From Halanaerobiales bacterium (GTDB lineage: Bacteria; Bacillota; Halanaerobiia; Halanaerobiales; DTU029), in contig JAKSCG010000044.1 of assembly GCA_022360715.1 (NCBI GenBank), forward strand, positions 1 through 64,000: 64,000 bases of DNA, read 5' to 3'. The notes below the pieces were generated by a model. It made no database searches. It was not told the DNA's origin and was given only the letters and a program-made list of their open reading frames with translations. Each line of letters starts with the position of its first letter. Position 1 is the stretch's first letter. Shown one piece after another: positions 25,725 to 34,404 of the stretch. The position numbers and the translations under genes were made by a program.

Positions 25725-26984
25725 ATGAAGGATATTTATCTCCCCGTTGCGGAAAAAGCAATCGAAGGGTCATTAAAGGTTCAACAAGGTGAAGTAATAT
25801 TAGTAATCACCGATCAGCCGTCTTATGCTTTTGGTGAGGCTTTTCGGAAGGCTGCAGAAAAGATGGGCCATCATGTCCTCAGTATCATAACTCCATTAAC
25901 AGAAACCGATGGGGCGGAGCCACTTAAAGCAGTAGGAGAAGCCATGAAAAATGTTGATGTCGCTATCGCAATAACTCGTAATTCACTTACCCATTGTATT
26001 GCCATTAAAGAAGCAAGGGCATTAGGTGTGCGTTTGCTGTCTATGCCCAATGTCAATGAACGGTTATTCCTATCTCCTGCCCTGCTGCTCAATCAGGAAA
26101 TGATGGAAAGGACAATCCGGGCGGCAGAACTATTCACAATAGCACGAAAACTCAGGGTTAAAACAGAGTTAGGTACTGATATGACGATGGAACTTGGTGG
26201 CTGGACTCGACCGGCTGGTGTAGATAACGGCTTGATTGACAAGCCGGGATTAGTCGGTAATTTGCCGGCAGGGGAAGCCCTGATCTCTCCTCTTGAGCAT
26301 ACCGGAAACGGTGTTATCGTAGCAGATTGTTCAGCTTCCGGAGGGAGTGGCCTACTTACAGAACCAATTAAACTATTTTTTAAGAATGGACAACTAGTTG
26401 ACTTAACAGGCGGTCCAAAGGCGGAAGCACTTAAGTTAGTTTTTGATCAATCTGGACCTGGGGCACGAAACCTAGCCGAGTTTGCAATCGGCCTCAATGC
26501 CCGGGCTGAGATAATTGGAAACATCCTGCTGGACGAAAAAAAGTTGGGTACTGCCCACGTCGGGATAGGTAATTCAGAGTGTATTGGCGGAAATGTTTAT
26601 TCCAATAGTCATATTGATGCTATATTTTCCCGGCCTACAATCTACCTGGACGGTGAGGAACTATCTGTCGCGGGGAATTTGAAACTAGGAGATAAAGGAT
26701 TTGAGAATTATCAAAGCTATTCTGGTCAAGAGTTCTCAGGCAATATAAAGGCACGTGCCGATTTAGCCCAAATTAAAGGTGATGTCCTCTACCGGACCTG
26801 GCGTGATGTCTGGGGCAAAAATTATCTTACCCGGGTAGGCACGGCTAAGACAAACAAACTGGTCTGTAGATTTTTCCAAATATTACTTAATACAAACTGC
26901 AACTTAAAAATCCTTCATGAGCAGTTTGGCCAACAGGATAAATGGAAATTGTTAAGATTGCTAAGATATTATGAGCTAGTTTAA
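25725..26984 (+). CDS. aminopeptidase T (M29)/NicX-like metalloenzyme, long form
   Basis: 419 residues. The N-terminal half has an aminopeptidase-T-like Rossmann-type region (VLIITDQPSYAFGEAFRKAA-like start). The second half has GNLPAGEALISPLEHTGNG and then the metal-ligand pattern AHVGIG (His about 285) and SHIDAIF (His and Asp about 305-307). This matches the His...HxD arrangement known for NicX-type 2,5-dihydroxypyridine dioxygenase. A C-terminal extension of about 75 residues is absent from the two shorter relatives downstream. Peptidase or ring-opening activity cannot be decided from sequence. 20 bases after the regulator. Confidence 0.8.
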   Translation: MKDIYLPVAEKAIEGSLKVQQGEVILVITDQPSYAFGEAFRKAAEKMGHHVLSIITPLTETDGAEPLKAVGEAMKNVDVAIAITRNSLTHCIAIKEARALGVRLLSMPNVNERLFLSPALLLNQEMMERTIRAAELFTIARKLRVKTELGTDMTMELGGWTRPAGVDNGLIDKPGLVGNLPAGEALISPLEHTGNGVIVADCSASGGSGLLTEPIKLFFKNGQLVDLTGGPKAEALKLVFDQSGPGARNLAEFAIGLNARAEIIGNILLDEKKLGTAHVGIGNSECIGGNVYSNSHIDAIFSRPTIYLDGEELSVAGNLKLGDKGFENYQSYSGQEFSGNIKARADLAQIKGDVLYRTWRDVWGKNYLTRVGTAKTNKLVCRFFQILLNTNCNLKILHEQFGQQDKWKLLRLLRYYELV

Positions 26985-27062
26985 TCTTAATTACTCAGCG
27001 ACAAGGGATGATAATGATGTAATTTCTGGATTAAAAGTAAAAAATTTAAAGGAGGTATAAAA

Positions 27063-28067
27063 ATGGAGCAAAGCTATATTGAATTGTACAAATCGGCTCA
27101 GAAAACTTGTGAAGCCTGTAAGATTAAGCCCGAGGAAAAGGTGGTAATTTACACCGACACTATGAAATCCACCGCCTTGATCGATGCTTTTTTTACAGCG
27201 GCAGTTGCCTGTGGGGCGGAGGTACTGATTGTAAAGGCTGAAGGTCGTCCACCGATGGTTGAACCGCCAAAAGCAGCAGTGGAGGCGATGGCACAGGCTG
27301 ATATGATTTTTGATCTAGCAACCGAGTCATGGTTATTTACCGATGCTACCCAAAAAATTATTAAAACAGGGACAAGGATGTTGCAAGTGTTGGTTACCGA
27401 AAAGGCGGTCAGGGACCGCCCTCCTATTGCAGCAGTTAAAGACCGTGTTGAGAAAGGTTACCAAATTTTTGACGGTTGTCAGGAAATCAGAATTACATCA
27501 GATTTAGGGACAGATTTGACCGTTCGGCGAGGAGGGAGGAAAGTTGTCCCACAGGCCGGCTGCGTCCACACCCCAGGTGATTGGGATAGTCTGGGCCTGG
27601 CAATGGTTAACTTTTCGCCACCCGAAACTGAAGCCGAGGGGACAGTTGTTTTTAACGGTTCACTCTATCTGATTCCTGATCATAAACTTCTCGTTTCCAC
27701 TCCCATCCACGCTGAAGTAAACAAAGGACGTGTTACTAACATTCGTGCTGATCATACTGAAGCAAAACTATTAGATGACTGGTTTCGAGCTTGGAATGAC
27801 CCAAATTCATATGTTATTGCCCATGTAGGCTTTGGGGTTGACCCACGAGCGGATATTTATTCCTATGACATCGGTGCCTGGGAAAGCCTTGACGGAGGAA
27901 TCATAGTTGCCTTTGGCTCAAATTACTGGGTTGAATCAGGCGGACAGAACAAAAGCCTATCCCATATGGACGCAGTCCTTTTCAATGCTAACCTGCAGGT
28001 CGACGGTAAGTTAATTATTGATCGGGGAAAATTTGTAGTTCCGGAACTGACTCATTGTAACAAATAG
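27063..28067 (+). CDS. NicX/aminopeptidase-T-like metalloenzyme, paralogue 1
   Basis: 334 residues. Clear relative of the next gene (near-identical blocks KIKPEEKVV, GTRMLQVL, PGDWDSL and PPETEAEG). Likely metal ligands are His in IAHVGFGVDPRADI (about residue 258) and HxD in LSHMDAVL. The family is often named 2,5-dihydroxypyridine 5,6-dioxygenase, but an O2-dependent reaction is unlikely in an anaerobe, so a hydrolytic role is more plausible. Good AAAGGAGG before the ATG. Confidence 0.8.
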   Translation: MEQSYIELYKSAQKTCEACKIKPEEKVVIYTDTMKSTALIDAFFTAAVACGAEVLIVKAEGRPPMVEPPKAAVEAMAQADMIFDLATESWLFTDATQKIIKTGTRMLQVLVTEKAVRDRPPIAAVKDRVEKGYQIFDGCQEIRITSDLGTDLTVRRGGRKVVPQAGCVHTPGDWDSLGLAMVNFSPPETEAEGTVVFNGSLYLIPDHKLLVSTPIHAEVNKGRVTNIRADHTEAKLLDDWFRAWNDPNSYVIAHVGFGVDPRADIYSYDIGAWESLDGGIIVAFGSNYWVESGGQNKSLSHMDAVLFNANLQVDGKLIIDRGKFVVPELTHCNK

Positions 28068-28102
28068 TAATTCATCTTTGGAGGAATTGAGGAGGTAGTG
28101 AG

Positions 28103-29077
28103 ATGAAAAGCCATTATATTGAACTTTTTACAGCCGCTGTTCAGACTTGTCGCGCTTGTAAAATTAAGCCTGAGGAAAAAGTTGTAGTCTATTCTGACAC
28201 AAGCAAGAACGAGACATTGGTCGATGCGTTTTATAATGCCTCGGTGGCCACCGGTGCTGAAACCACCCTAGTTATTAGTAAAGCATACAAAGTCCCACTA
28301 CAAGATCCACCGCCAGTGGCAGTTGCGGCTATGGAAAGCGCAGATATTGTATTTGATCTGGCAACTCAACCCTGGCTATATACCGAATCCACCAACCGGA
28401 TTACTGGTAGTGGAACACGGATGTTGCAGGTGCTAGCCGATGAAAACTCTGTAATTCATCGCCCTCCCACCGAAGAAATTTCTTCCCGTGCAGACATCCT
28501 AGCCCCAAAGCTGAGCGGCGAAACAATTCATATTTTTTCTGATCTTGGGACAGATTTCACTGTTAAAAGAGGTGAGCGACCAGTTCACTGGCAGGATGGT
28601 CGGGTGATTAATCCGGGGGACTGGGACAGTTTGGCGGTTGTTGTTGCTGCTTTTGCCCCTCCTGAAACAGAGGCTGAAGGTGTAATAATGCTAAACGGGC
28701 CAATCTATTTAGGACCCAACCTGAACTTCCATGTTGACAATCCAGTTCGCTTTGTTGTGAAAAAAGGACGGATTGTTGAGATTACCGGGGGTAAAGAAGC
28801 AAAGATCATCAACCACTATTTCGATGACTTTGGTGACCCAAATGCCAAAGTTATCGCCCATACAGGTTTTGGCATGGATCCGCGGGCAGATATATGGGCA
28901 GCAGATATTGGTAACTGGGAGAGTTATGATGGCGGGATCAATGTCGCTTTCGGGGGTAACAACGTAAGTCAACTCCAGGGTAAAACCGCCTGCCGAAGCC
29001 ACATTGACATGATTTTGCTGGAAAGTAGTATCACTGTTGACGGTACCTTGATCTTGGAAAACGGTAAATTTATTTAG
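28103..29077 (+). CDS. NicX/aminopeptidase-T-like metalloenzyme, paralogue 2
   Basis: 324 residues, a tandem copy of the preceding gene that has diverged by roughly half. The conserved core is kept: KIKPEEKVVVYSDT, GTRMLQVLADE, DLGTDFTVKRGER, PPETEAEGV, IAHTGFGMDPRADI (His) and RSHIDMIL (His, Asp). Divergence is greatest in 165-180 and in the loop before SHID, which could line the substrate pocket. The two may form a heteromer or act on related substrates. Confidence 0.8.
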   Translation: MKSHYIELFTAAVQTCRACKIKPEEKVVVYSDTSKNETLVDAFYNASVATGAETTLVISKAYKVPLQDPPPVAVAAMESADIVFDLATQPWLYTESTNRITGSGTRMLQVLADENSVIHRPPTEEISSRADILAPKLSGETIHIFSDLGTDFTVKRGERPVHWQDGRVINPGDWDSLAVVVAAFAPPETEAEGVIMLNGPIYLGPNLNFHVDNPVRFVVKKGRIVEITGGKEAKIINHYFDDFGDPNAKVIAHTGFGMDPRADIWAADIGNWESYDGGINVAFGGNNVSQLQGKTACRSHIDMILLESSITVDGTLILENGKFI

Positions 29078-29107
29078 CTGAGCATTAATCACTAAGGAGG
29101 ATAAGCG

Positions 29108-29626
29108 ATGAAAAAACAATTAACTTCTGTTAAAGCAGCATTGTATTCTGCTGTTATGGGTGCTTTAGGGTGTATCCTAACTCTGTTTGCGATTCCGATC
29201 GGTCCGAATACACATATCAATCTTTATGTATTACCGGCAGTTCTTGTAGGAACAACTAATGGTTGGTTTCTTGGCGCATTGGCCGGCGCAATTGGGAGTA
29301 TCTATACAATTGTCCTGTGGGGACATCCGGGATCAATTGTATATGGAGCAATACTGGGCGGGTTAACTGGTTTATTCAAAGAAAAACTAAAACTTCGTAC
29401 GACATTTGCTGCATTTATTGCCCATGTTATAACATTACCGTGGCTGTATTGGTCACTTCATGTTTGGCTAGGAACCCCACTCCCAGTCTTCTGGCTGGGC
29501 ATGGGTACAATGGTAATCCAACTGCTTGTTGCCTGCCTGATTACTGAAGGTATTATTTCTGTGCCGGCAATAAGGCGGCGTATACCCAACACTATTGAGA
29601 TTGAGCCAAAGAAAAAAGTAACCTAG
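29108..29626 (+). CDS. ECF transporter S-component, dedicated to this locus
   Basis: 172 residues with about five membrane segments and a basic C-terminal tail (PNTIEIEPKKKVT). The opening KAALYSAVMGALGCILTLFAIPIGPNTHINLY is typical of S-components, and the full energizing module follows. Its substrate is presumably what the flanking hydrolases process. AAGGAGG lies ahead of the ATG. Confidence 0.85.
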   Translation: MKKQLTSVKAALYSAVMGALGCILTLFAIPIGPNTHINLYVLPAVLVGTTNGWFLGALAGAIGSIYTIVLWGHPGSIVYGAILGGLTGLFKEKLKLRTTFAAFIAHVITLPWLYWSLHVWLGTPLPVFWLGMGTMVIQLLVACLITEGIISVPAIRRRIPNTIEIEPKKKVT

Positions 29627-29632
29627 CATACC

Positions 29633-29666
29633 AATCTCCGGTGTTGAATTGCCGGTACCGGAGATT
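29633..29666 (+). repeat. intergenic stem-loop between ecfS and ecfA
   Basis: Perfect 10-bp stem AATCTCCGGT/ACCGGAGATT with a 14-base loop, starting 7 bases after the S-component stop. No T-tract follows, so it is more likely an mRNA-stability or processing element than a terminator. Confidence 0.65.
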
Positions 29667-29700
29667 GAATTTAATTTAGGAGGAGCAGGAGGTCAAGACA

Positions 29701-31416
29701 ATGGAAAAAGCAGTTATCTCGATTAAAAACATGAGCTTTACCTACAAAGAGACTGAAACTCCGGCAGTCCAGGATATTAATCTTGAGATATATAAGGGTC
29801 AGATAGTTCTTCTCCTGGGTAAATCGGGTTGTGGTAAAAGCACACTTTCTTTGGCTATAAATGGTCTGATCCCCCATCTAATCGAGGGAGAAATACGCGG
29901 GAGCGTAGAAACTTGCGGTATAAATATTTCTGAACAAAACAGTGCTGAAATGTCAAAAAAAACAGGTTTTGTATTCCAGGATCCGGAAGTACAACTATTC
30001 TCGATGACCGTGGAGGATGAAGTGGCCATGTCGTTGAGCAATATGGCTGTTCCGCTCGATGAAATGCGTTCTCAAGTAGACTGGGCCTTAGAAACTGTAG
30101 GTATGCGTGGTTTTGAGTTACAGGACCCGGCCAGTTTAAGCGGTGGTGAAAAACAGCGGGTTGCAATTGCTTCAGTGCTGGCCCGCAACCCTGAACTATT
30201 AATTTTTGATGAGCCTACTGGAAATCTCGATCCGGTTGCATCCAGAAAAGTTTACCAAACGATTAAGGATATATGCAGTTCAGGTAATCACACTGTTATC
30301 ATTGCCGAGAAAGACCTGGGGGCTCTGATCGATTTTGTTGATTATGTGGTTTTATTAGATAAAGGCAAGATTGTCAGCACCGGGACACCTAGAGAAATAC
30401 TCCAACAAGTTGAGCTGTTAAAGAAATGTGGTGTGCGGGTACCGGCGTGTGTCCAGCTAGGCTTGGAGTTACAGGCTAAAGGTTTTTCCTATCCTAAATT
30501 ACCAATTACTGCGGAAGAATTAGTTAAACCTTTAGGTGTGTTCAAAACAGCATATCAATCAGATAAGCCAAATCTTGACTCAACCGCTCAAAAAGGAGTT
30601 GTTATTGAGTTTGACCAGGTCACTCACCAATTTAAAAACGGGTATAAAGGACTTGATAATATCTCAATTAAAATAAATAAAGGAGAATTTATCAGTATTC
30701 TTGGTATGAATGGTGCCGGCAAGAGCACTTTAGTCAGCCATATTATCGGCTTATTACGTCCTACCAAAGGCACCGTCCTGGTAAATAACGAAGCATCAGT
30801 CAAGTTTACTGTAGCAGAGATGGCCCGAAGAGTCGGTTTTATCTTTCAAAATCCTAATCACCAAATCTTTAATGATACTGTCCACAAAGAAATAACCTTT
30901 GGTCCAAAGAACTTAGGCTGGGCGGAAGAAGAGATTGAAAGAGCCGCCATCCAAATAACCAGAGTAGCGTCACTTGAAGGGATGGAAAACAAAGACCCGG
31001 AAGGTTTAAGTATCGGAGAAAAACAACGGGTTGCTTTGGCTTCAATCCTGGTAATGGATCCCGATATCTTGATTTTAGATGAACCCACAACCGGTCAGGA
31101 TCAAAATTCCCTGGATGATATGATGGCCATTGTGGCGGAACTGCACCGACGGGGCAAAACAATTATTATGATAACTCATGATATGGATGTAGCTCTTCAG
31201 TATTCAAATCGGGTCGCCCTAATGCATAAAGGCAAGATTCTCTGGCAGGGTCCGGTTCAAGAGGCCTTTTTTCAAAAACAGGTATTAGAGCAAGCAAGGC
31301 TCAATCAGCCCGAGGTCTTAAAGATCGCTAATTTGATTCTTAAAGAAAATACTTTTATTCGTGATTTAAATCAATTGCGCTATAGACTTTTCGGTGAGGA
31401 GGAGAGTGTGATATGA
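29701..31416 (+). CDS. ecfA: ECF transporter energizing ATPase, fused A-A' (two ABC domains)
   Basis: 571 residues with two ABC ATPase domains. Domain 1: Walker A LLGKSGCGKSTLS (about 37), signature LSGGEKQRVAI (about 145), Walker B LLIFDEPTGNLDP. Domain 2: Walker A LGMNGAGKSTLV (about 335), FIFQNPNHQIF Q-loop, signature LSIGEKQRVAL (about 436; the second Gly is replaced by Ile), Walker B ILILDEPTTGQD. Most Firmicutes encode EcfA and EcfA' as separate genes; fused forms occur with dedicated group-I systems. It overlaps ecfT by four bases. Confidence 0.93.
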   Translation: MEKAVISIKNMSFTYKETETPAVQDINLEIYKGQIVLLLGKSGCGKSTLSLAINGLIPHLIEGEIRGSVETCGINISEQNSAEMSKKTGFVFQDPEVQLFSMTVEDEVAMSLSNMAVPLDEMRSQVDWALETVGMRGFELQDPASLSGGEKQRVAIASVLARNPELLIFDEPTGNLDPVASRKVYQTIKDICSSGNHTVIIAEKDLGALIDFVDYVVLLDKGKIVSTGTPREILQQVELLKKCGVRVPACVQLGLELQAKGFSYPKLPITAEELVKPLGVFKTAYQSDKPNLDSTAQKGVVIEFDQVTHQFKNGYKGLDNISIKINKGEFISILGMNGAGKSTLVSHIIGLLRPTKGTVLVNNEASVKFTVAEMARRVGFIFQNPNHQIFNDTVHKEITFGPKNLGWAEEEIERAAIQITRVASLEGMENKDPEGLSIGEKQRVALASILVMDPDILILDEPTTGQDQNSLDDMMAIVAELHRRGKTIIMITHDMDVALQYSNRVALMHKGKILWQGPVQEAFFQKQVLEQARLNQPEVLKIANLILKENTFIRDLNQLRYRLFGEEESVI

Positions 31417-32264
31417 TTCTCTTTGAAGTTTTAGGTATTGCTGAAACACTTGTTAAATACGAACCCGGCAAAGGCTATCTGCACACGATGAATCCACTGT
31501 CAAAACTCGCTTTGGTGATTTCTGTATTTGGTTTAGGGATCTTCGCGGCAGCGCCCGGGGTACCCTGGTTTTGGGGATTAAGTCTGTTTCTCGTTACCTG
31601 TCTAATTACCAGCACTGGCGGTGTCCATTTATATCAAGAGTTCAAAGACCGCAAACCATACATTATTTTCATCGTATTAATATTTGGTGTGATGAATCTG
31701 TTTACCGGTCGTGGTTATGAGGCAGAAAATATATTATTCCATATCCCGCCCTGGTTTACCGTGACTGATGTTAGTGTTCAGTTCGCTGTCACCAAAACAT
31801 TATTTTTGTTAACTTCGATCGTAGTGTTCACCTTGCTTTTAAAATCCACCCATTTATCTGATCTAACCTATTCAATTTCTAAGGTGGGTATGCCTTACGC
31901 GGTTGCTATGATTACGGCTACATCGGTTCGCTGTGTGCCAATGGTAACTAACAGTCTAAAGGTTACCTATAATGCGCAACGTGCCCGGGGACTCGATCTG
32001 GACAAAGGAAATATAAAAGAACGTATCAAGCACATGGGCTCGTTAATGGCCCCATTAATTTTAGTATTAATTAAAACTATTGATCTAATGGCAATTGTTT
32101 TTCACTCCAGAGGACTGGATCTATCGAACAAACGCAGAACACATATCAGGGAGATGAAGTTATCTGCAGTAGATCTTTTAACCATATTTATATCGCTAGG
32201 CGGATTAATAACTTTAATCATTCTGACAGCTACTGGTATTATTGAATGGCAATTTGCTGGTTAG
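31413..32264 (+). CDS. ecfT: ECF transporter transmembrane component EcfT
   Basis: 283 residues with about six membrane segments. The coupling-helix motif of the EcfT family is visible as AQRARGLDLDKG (about 188-199), followed later by HSRGLDL, the second Ala/Ser-Arg-Gly motif that contacts the ATPase. ATG overlaps the ecfA stop (ATGA). Confidence 0.92.
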   Translation: MILFEVLGIAETLVKYEPGKGYLHTMNPLSKLALVISVFGLGIFAAAPGVPWFWGLSLFLVTCLITSTGGVHLYQEFKDRKPYIIFIVLIFGVMNLFTGRGYEAENILFHIPPWFTVTDVSVQFAVTKTLFLLTSIVVFTLLLKSTHLSDLTYSISKVGMPYAVAMITATSVRCVPMVTNSLKVTYNAQRARGLDLDKGNIKERIKHMGSLMAPLILVLIKTIDLMAIVFHSRGLDLSNKRRTHIREMKLSAVDLLTIFISLGGLITLIILTATGIIEWQFAG

Positions 32265-32276
32265 GAGGTATTAAAA

Positions 32277-33080
32277 ATGACTATTTTTAACAAGACTTTA
32301 TTGATCAACAACATGACCTGGCCCGAAATACAGGCCAACATTAACTCTGGTAAAACAACGATTATTGTTAGTGTCGGGTCAACCGAGCAGCATGGGCCTC
32401 ATCTTCCCATTGCCACTGATGAACTTTTGGGGACAGCACTTGCCTGCTATGTGGCAGAATTATTAGGAAATGCTTTGGTAGCGCCAACAATAAGACCTGG
32501 TTTTTCTCCTCACCATATGGGTTTTCCCGGCACAATTACCTTCAGTGCTGAAACCTTATCAATGGTCATCCGGGATTATATTGAGTCTTTGGGCAGGCAT
32601 GGTTTTGAAAACATAGTTGTCTTATGCTCTCACGGTGGCAATAGCCCGACAATTCGGCTCACCTGTCAGGCTCTTCAGGCCAAAAATCCGGCTTATCAGA
32701 TCATCCCGATCTATAACATGATGCAATATGCATGCATTTCTCAAAAATATTTTGGTATCGAGGAGGGTTTCCACGCTAATAAAATTGAAACCGCCTGGAT
32801 GTTATATCTATATCCCGAGTTAGTTCAGATGGATAAAGCAGTCGCAGACGGTAGTATCAAAGATACTGAGATTCGGGATGCAGGCATTTTGCTGTTCCAC
32901 GGCACCGTAAAGGATATTTCTGAAACAGGGGTTTTGGGGAATCCCTGTAGTGCCAGCGCTAAACTCGGCAAAGAGTCTTTTAACGAATTAACTAAGGCCT
33001 TAGCAGAAGAAATTCGTAATCTAACTAAAGCATTTAGAAACAGCCAAAAAAATAAAGATAGCTCAGGGAAACATCACTAA
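32277..33080 (+). CDS. creatininase-family amidohydrolase
   Basis: 267 residues. Zinc-ligand pattern of the family: GSTEQHGPHLPIATDE (Glu and His of EQHG, then Asp, about residues 36-47), FSPHHMGFPGTIT, and VVLCSHGGNSPT (His, about 120). Members open cyclic amides or hydrolyse formamides (creatininase, ArfB, MftE). As the last gene of the GntR-NicX-ECF locus it probably acts on the imported compound or an intermediate. GGAGG nine bases before the ATG. Confidence 0.88.
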   Translation: MTIFNKTLLINNMTWPEIQANINSGKTTIIVSVGSTEQHGPHLPIATDELLGTALACYVAELLGNALVAPTIRPGFSPHHMGFPGTITFSAETLSMVIRDYIESLGRHGFENIVVLCSHGGNSPTIRLTCQALQAKNPAYQIIPIYNMMQYACISQKYFGIEEGFHANKIETAWMLYLYPELVQMDKAVADGSIKDTEIRDAGILLFHGTVKDISETGVLGNPCSASAKLGKESFNELTKALAEEIRNLTKAFRNSQKNKDSSGKHH

Positions 33081-33146
33081 GCAAAGTCCAGTAAATAAGC
33101 CAGGGCCAGTAAAGCGGGATTATCGCTGCCACTAAGATTTAATGCT

Positions 33147-33281
33147 TTATTTCCCCATCAGTTTATTTAGTGTTTCAAGATGTCCCCGATCATTATCTAA
33201 AATATTTCTGATCATTGCCTCGCTCTCATGATCAAGATCACCCTTGACAATCTCTTCTGCCATCTCGATCCCTTTATTCAT
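33147..33281 (-). CDS. 44-residue small protein, acidic and helical
   Basis: ATG 33281 follows AAGGAGTAGGAGC, a strong ribosome site. A plausible promoter (TTTACA 33332-33337, 18 bases, TTATAT 33308-33313, minus strand) lies just upstream. The product is rich in Glu, Asp and Met and looks like two short amphipathic helices (MAEEIVKGDLDHESEAM..., then DNDRGHLETLNKLMGK). The EE...DxxHE and DRGHLETL pattern is reminiscent of a ferritin-like or rubrerythrin helix pair, but it is too short to assign. Function unknown. Confidence 0.6.
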   Translation of the reverse strand: MNKGIEMAEEIVKGDLDHESEAMIRNILDNDRGHLETLNKLMGK

Positions 33282-33446
33282 TGCTCCTACTCCTTATTTT
33301 TTTCTTAATATAACCTTATATAAAATAATTATGTAAAATTTTATACTATAAAGTTACCAAAAAATATGGTAGAATAAATAAGATGTACAAGTTTTGATCA
33401 AACAAAAAAGGAGGGGTATGTTACCTTTTATTAGGTAATCAAAGAT
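33282..33446. promoter_or_regulatory. divergent AT-rich promoter region and short leader reading frame
   Basis: Holds the putative promoter of the small minus-strand gene and, on the plus strand, a TAGAAT box (33370-33375). After a very strong AAGGAGGGG comes the six-codon frame ATG...TAA at 33418-33438 (MLPFIR), ending eight bases before the SPFH gene start. TTACC/GGTAA can form a small hairpin inside this leader. The SPFH start itself has only AGGT as a ribosome site. Confidence 0.5.
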
Positions 33447-34403
33447 ATGGAGAGAAAAATAATTAAGTATGCGCTCTTGCTAATTATTGTACTGGTTGTC
33501 ATCGCATTTGCCACCAACGGGTTTTACATCATAAGATCGGGAGAACAGGCGGTTTTGGAAAGATTCGGAGAAAAGATCAAGGTGGTAACAAGTGACGGAA
33601 TTAACTTTAAGATACCATTGATCGATCAAGCTCGAATTGTTAATACGGAAGAACTCCATACGATCCAGTATGGATATCAGGTAGTTAACCAGGGTGGGAT
33701 TAGCCGGCCGATTAAAACTATTGATAATGCGGAAGAAAGTACTGTGCTAACTAAAGGTAGTTACCTGGTTGACATGGATATTATGATCCAGTATAAAATA
33801 AATGATATCGCCAATTTCCTCTATAAGGTAGATGACCCAATCGGGACATTAAGACTAGCCTTTGAGAGTGTCCTCAGAAGGAATGTACAAAATAAACTTT
33901 TAGATGATGCCTTAATTAATAAAGACGTCATTTCCATGGAAATATTACCGGAACTACGCAAAAAAATCAATAACTATGAATTAGGAATCAAGATCCAGAC
34001 ATTAGAGATTCAGAATATAACTGTTCCTTCGGAAGTAAGGGCTGACTATGATGATGTTATTAATGCCGGAAATGAAAAAATAAAACTAGAAGAAGAAGGA
34101 AAAAAATACCGTAATGAAGTTATTCCGAAAGCACGGGCCGAGGCATATGGCATGATTCAAGAAGCAGAAGCATATAAAGCCAAAAAAATATCACAGTCCA
34201 AAGGTGATGTTGAGCGCTTTAAACAGGTTTATGAAAAATATAGAGTAGCCAAAGACATTACTAAAACCAGACTGAGATTAGAAGCAGTGGAAGAGGTACT
34301 CAGTAAAACTTCCTATAAGTGGATTTTTGACCTGGATGACTCCGGTACCATCAAATATTTACCTTTAGAACCATCGCAAATTAATCCTAAAGGAGGCAAA
34401 TAA
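33447..34403 (+). CDS. hflK: SPFH/band-7 membrane protein, HflK-like
   Basis: 318 residues: one N-terminal membrane anchor (about 7-28), SPFH domain (about 24-215; YIIRSGEQAVLERFGEKIKVVTSDG), then a Glu/Lys/Ala-rich helical region (KIKLEEEGKKYRNEVIPKARAEAYGMIQEAEAYKAKK in parts) typical of oligomer-forming HflK/HflC. Such pairs form membrane cages that modulate FtsH protease. No ftsH is present nearby, so the assignment to HflKC rather than another band-7 pair is provisional. Confidence 0.82.
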   Translation: MERKIIKYALLLIIVLVVIAFATNGFYIIRSGEQAVLERFGEKIKVVTSDGINFKIPLIDQARIVNTEELHTIQYGYQVVNQGGISRPIKTIDNAEESTVLTKGSYLVDMDIMIQYKINDIANFLYKVDDPIGTLRLAFESVLRRNVQNKLLDDALINKDVISMEILPELRKKINNYELGIKIQTLEIQNITVPSEVRADYDDVINAGNEKIKLEEEGKKYRNEVIPKARAEAYGMIQEAEAYKAKKISQSKGDVERFKQVYEKYRVAKDITKTRLRLEAVEEVLSKTSYKWIFDLDDSGTIKYLPLEPSQINPKGGK

Positions 34404-34404
34404 C

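Noticed and set aside
28709-29119. 136-residue open frame on the minus strand
   Set aside because: Antisense to the third NicX-like gene, whose motifs and ribosome site are clear.
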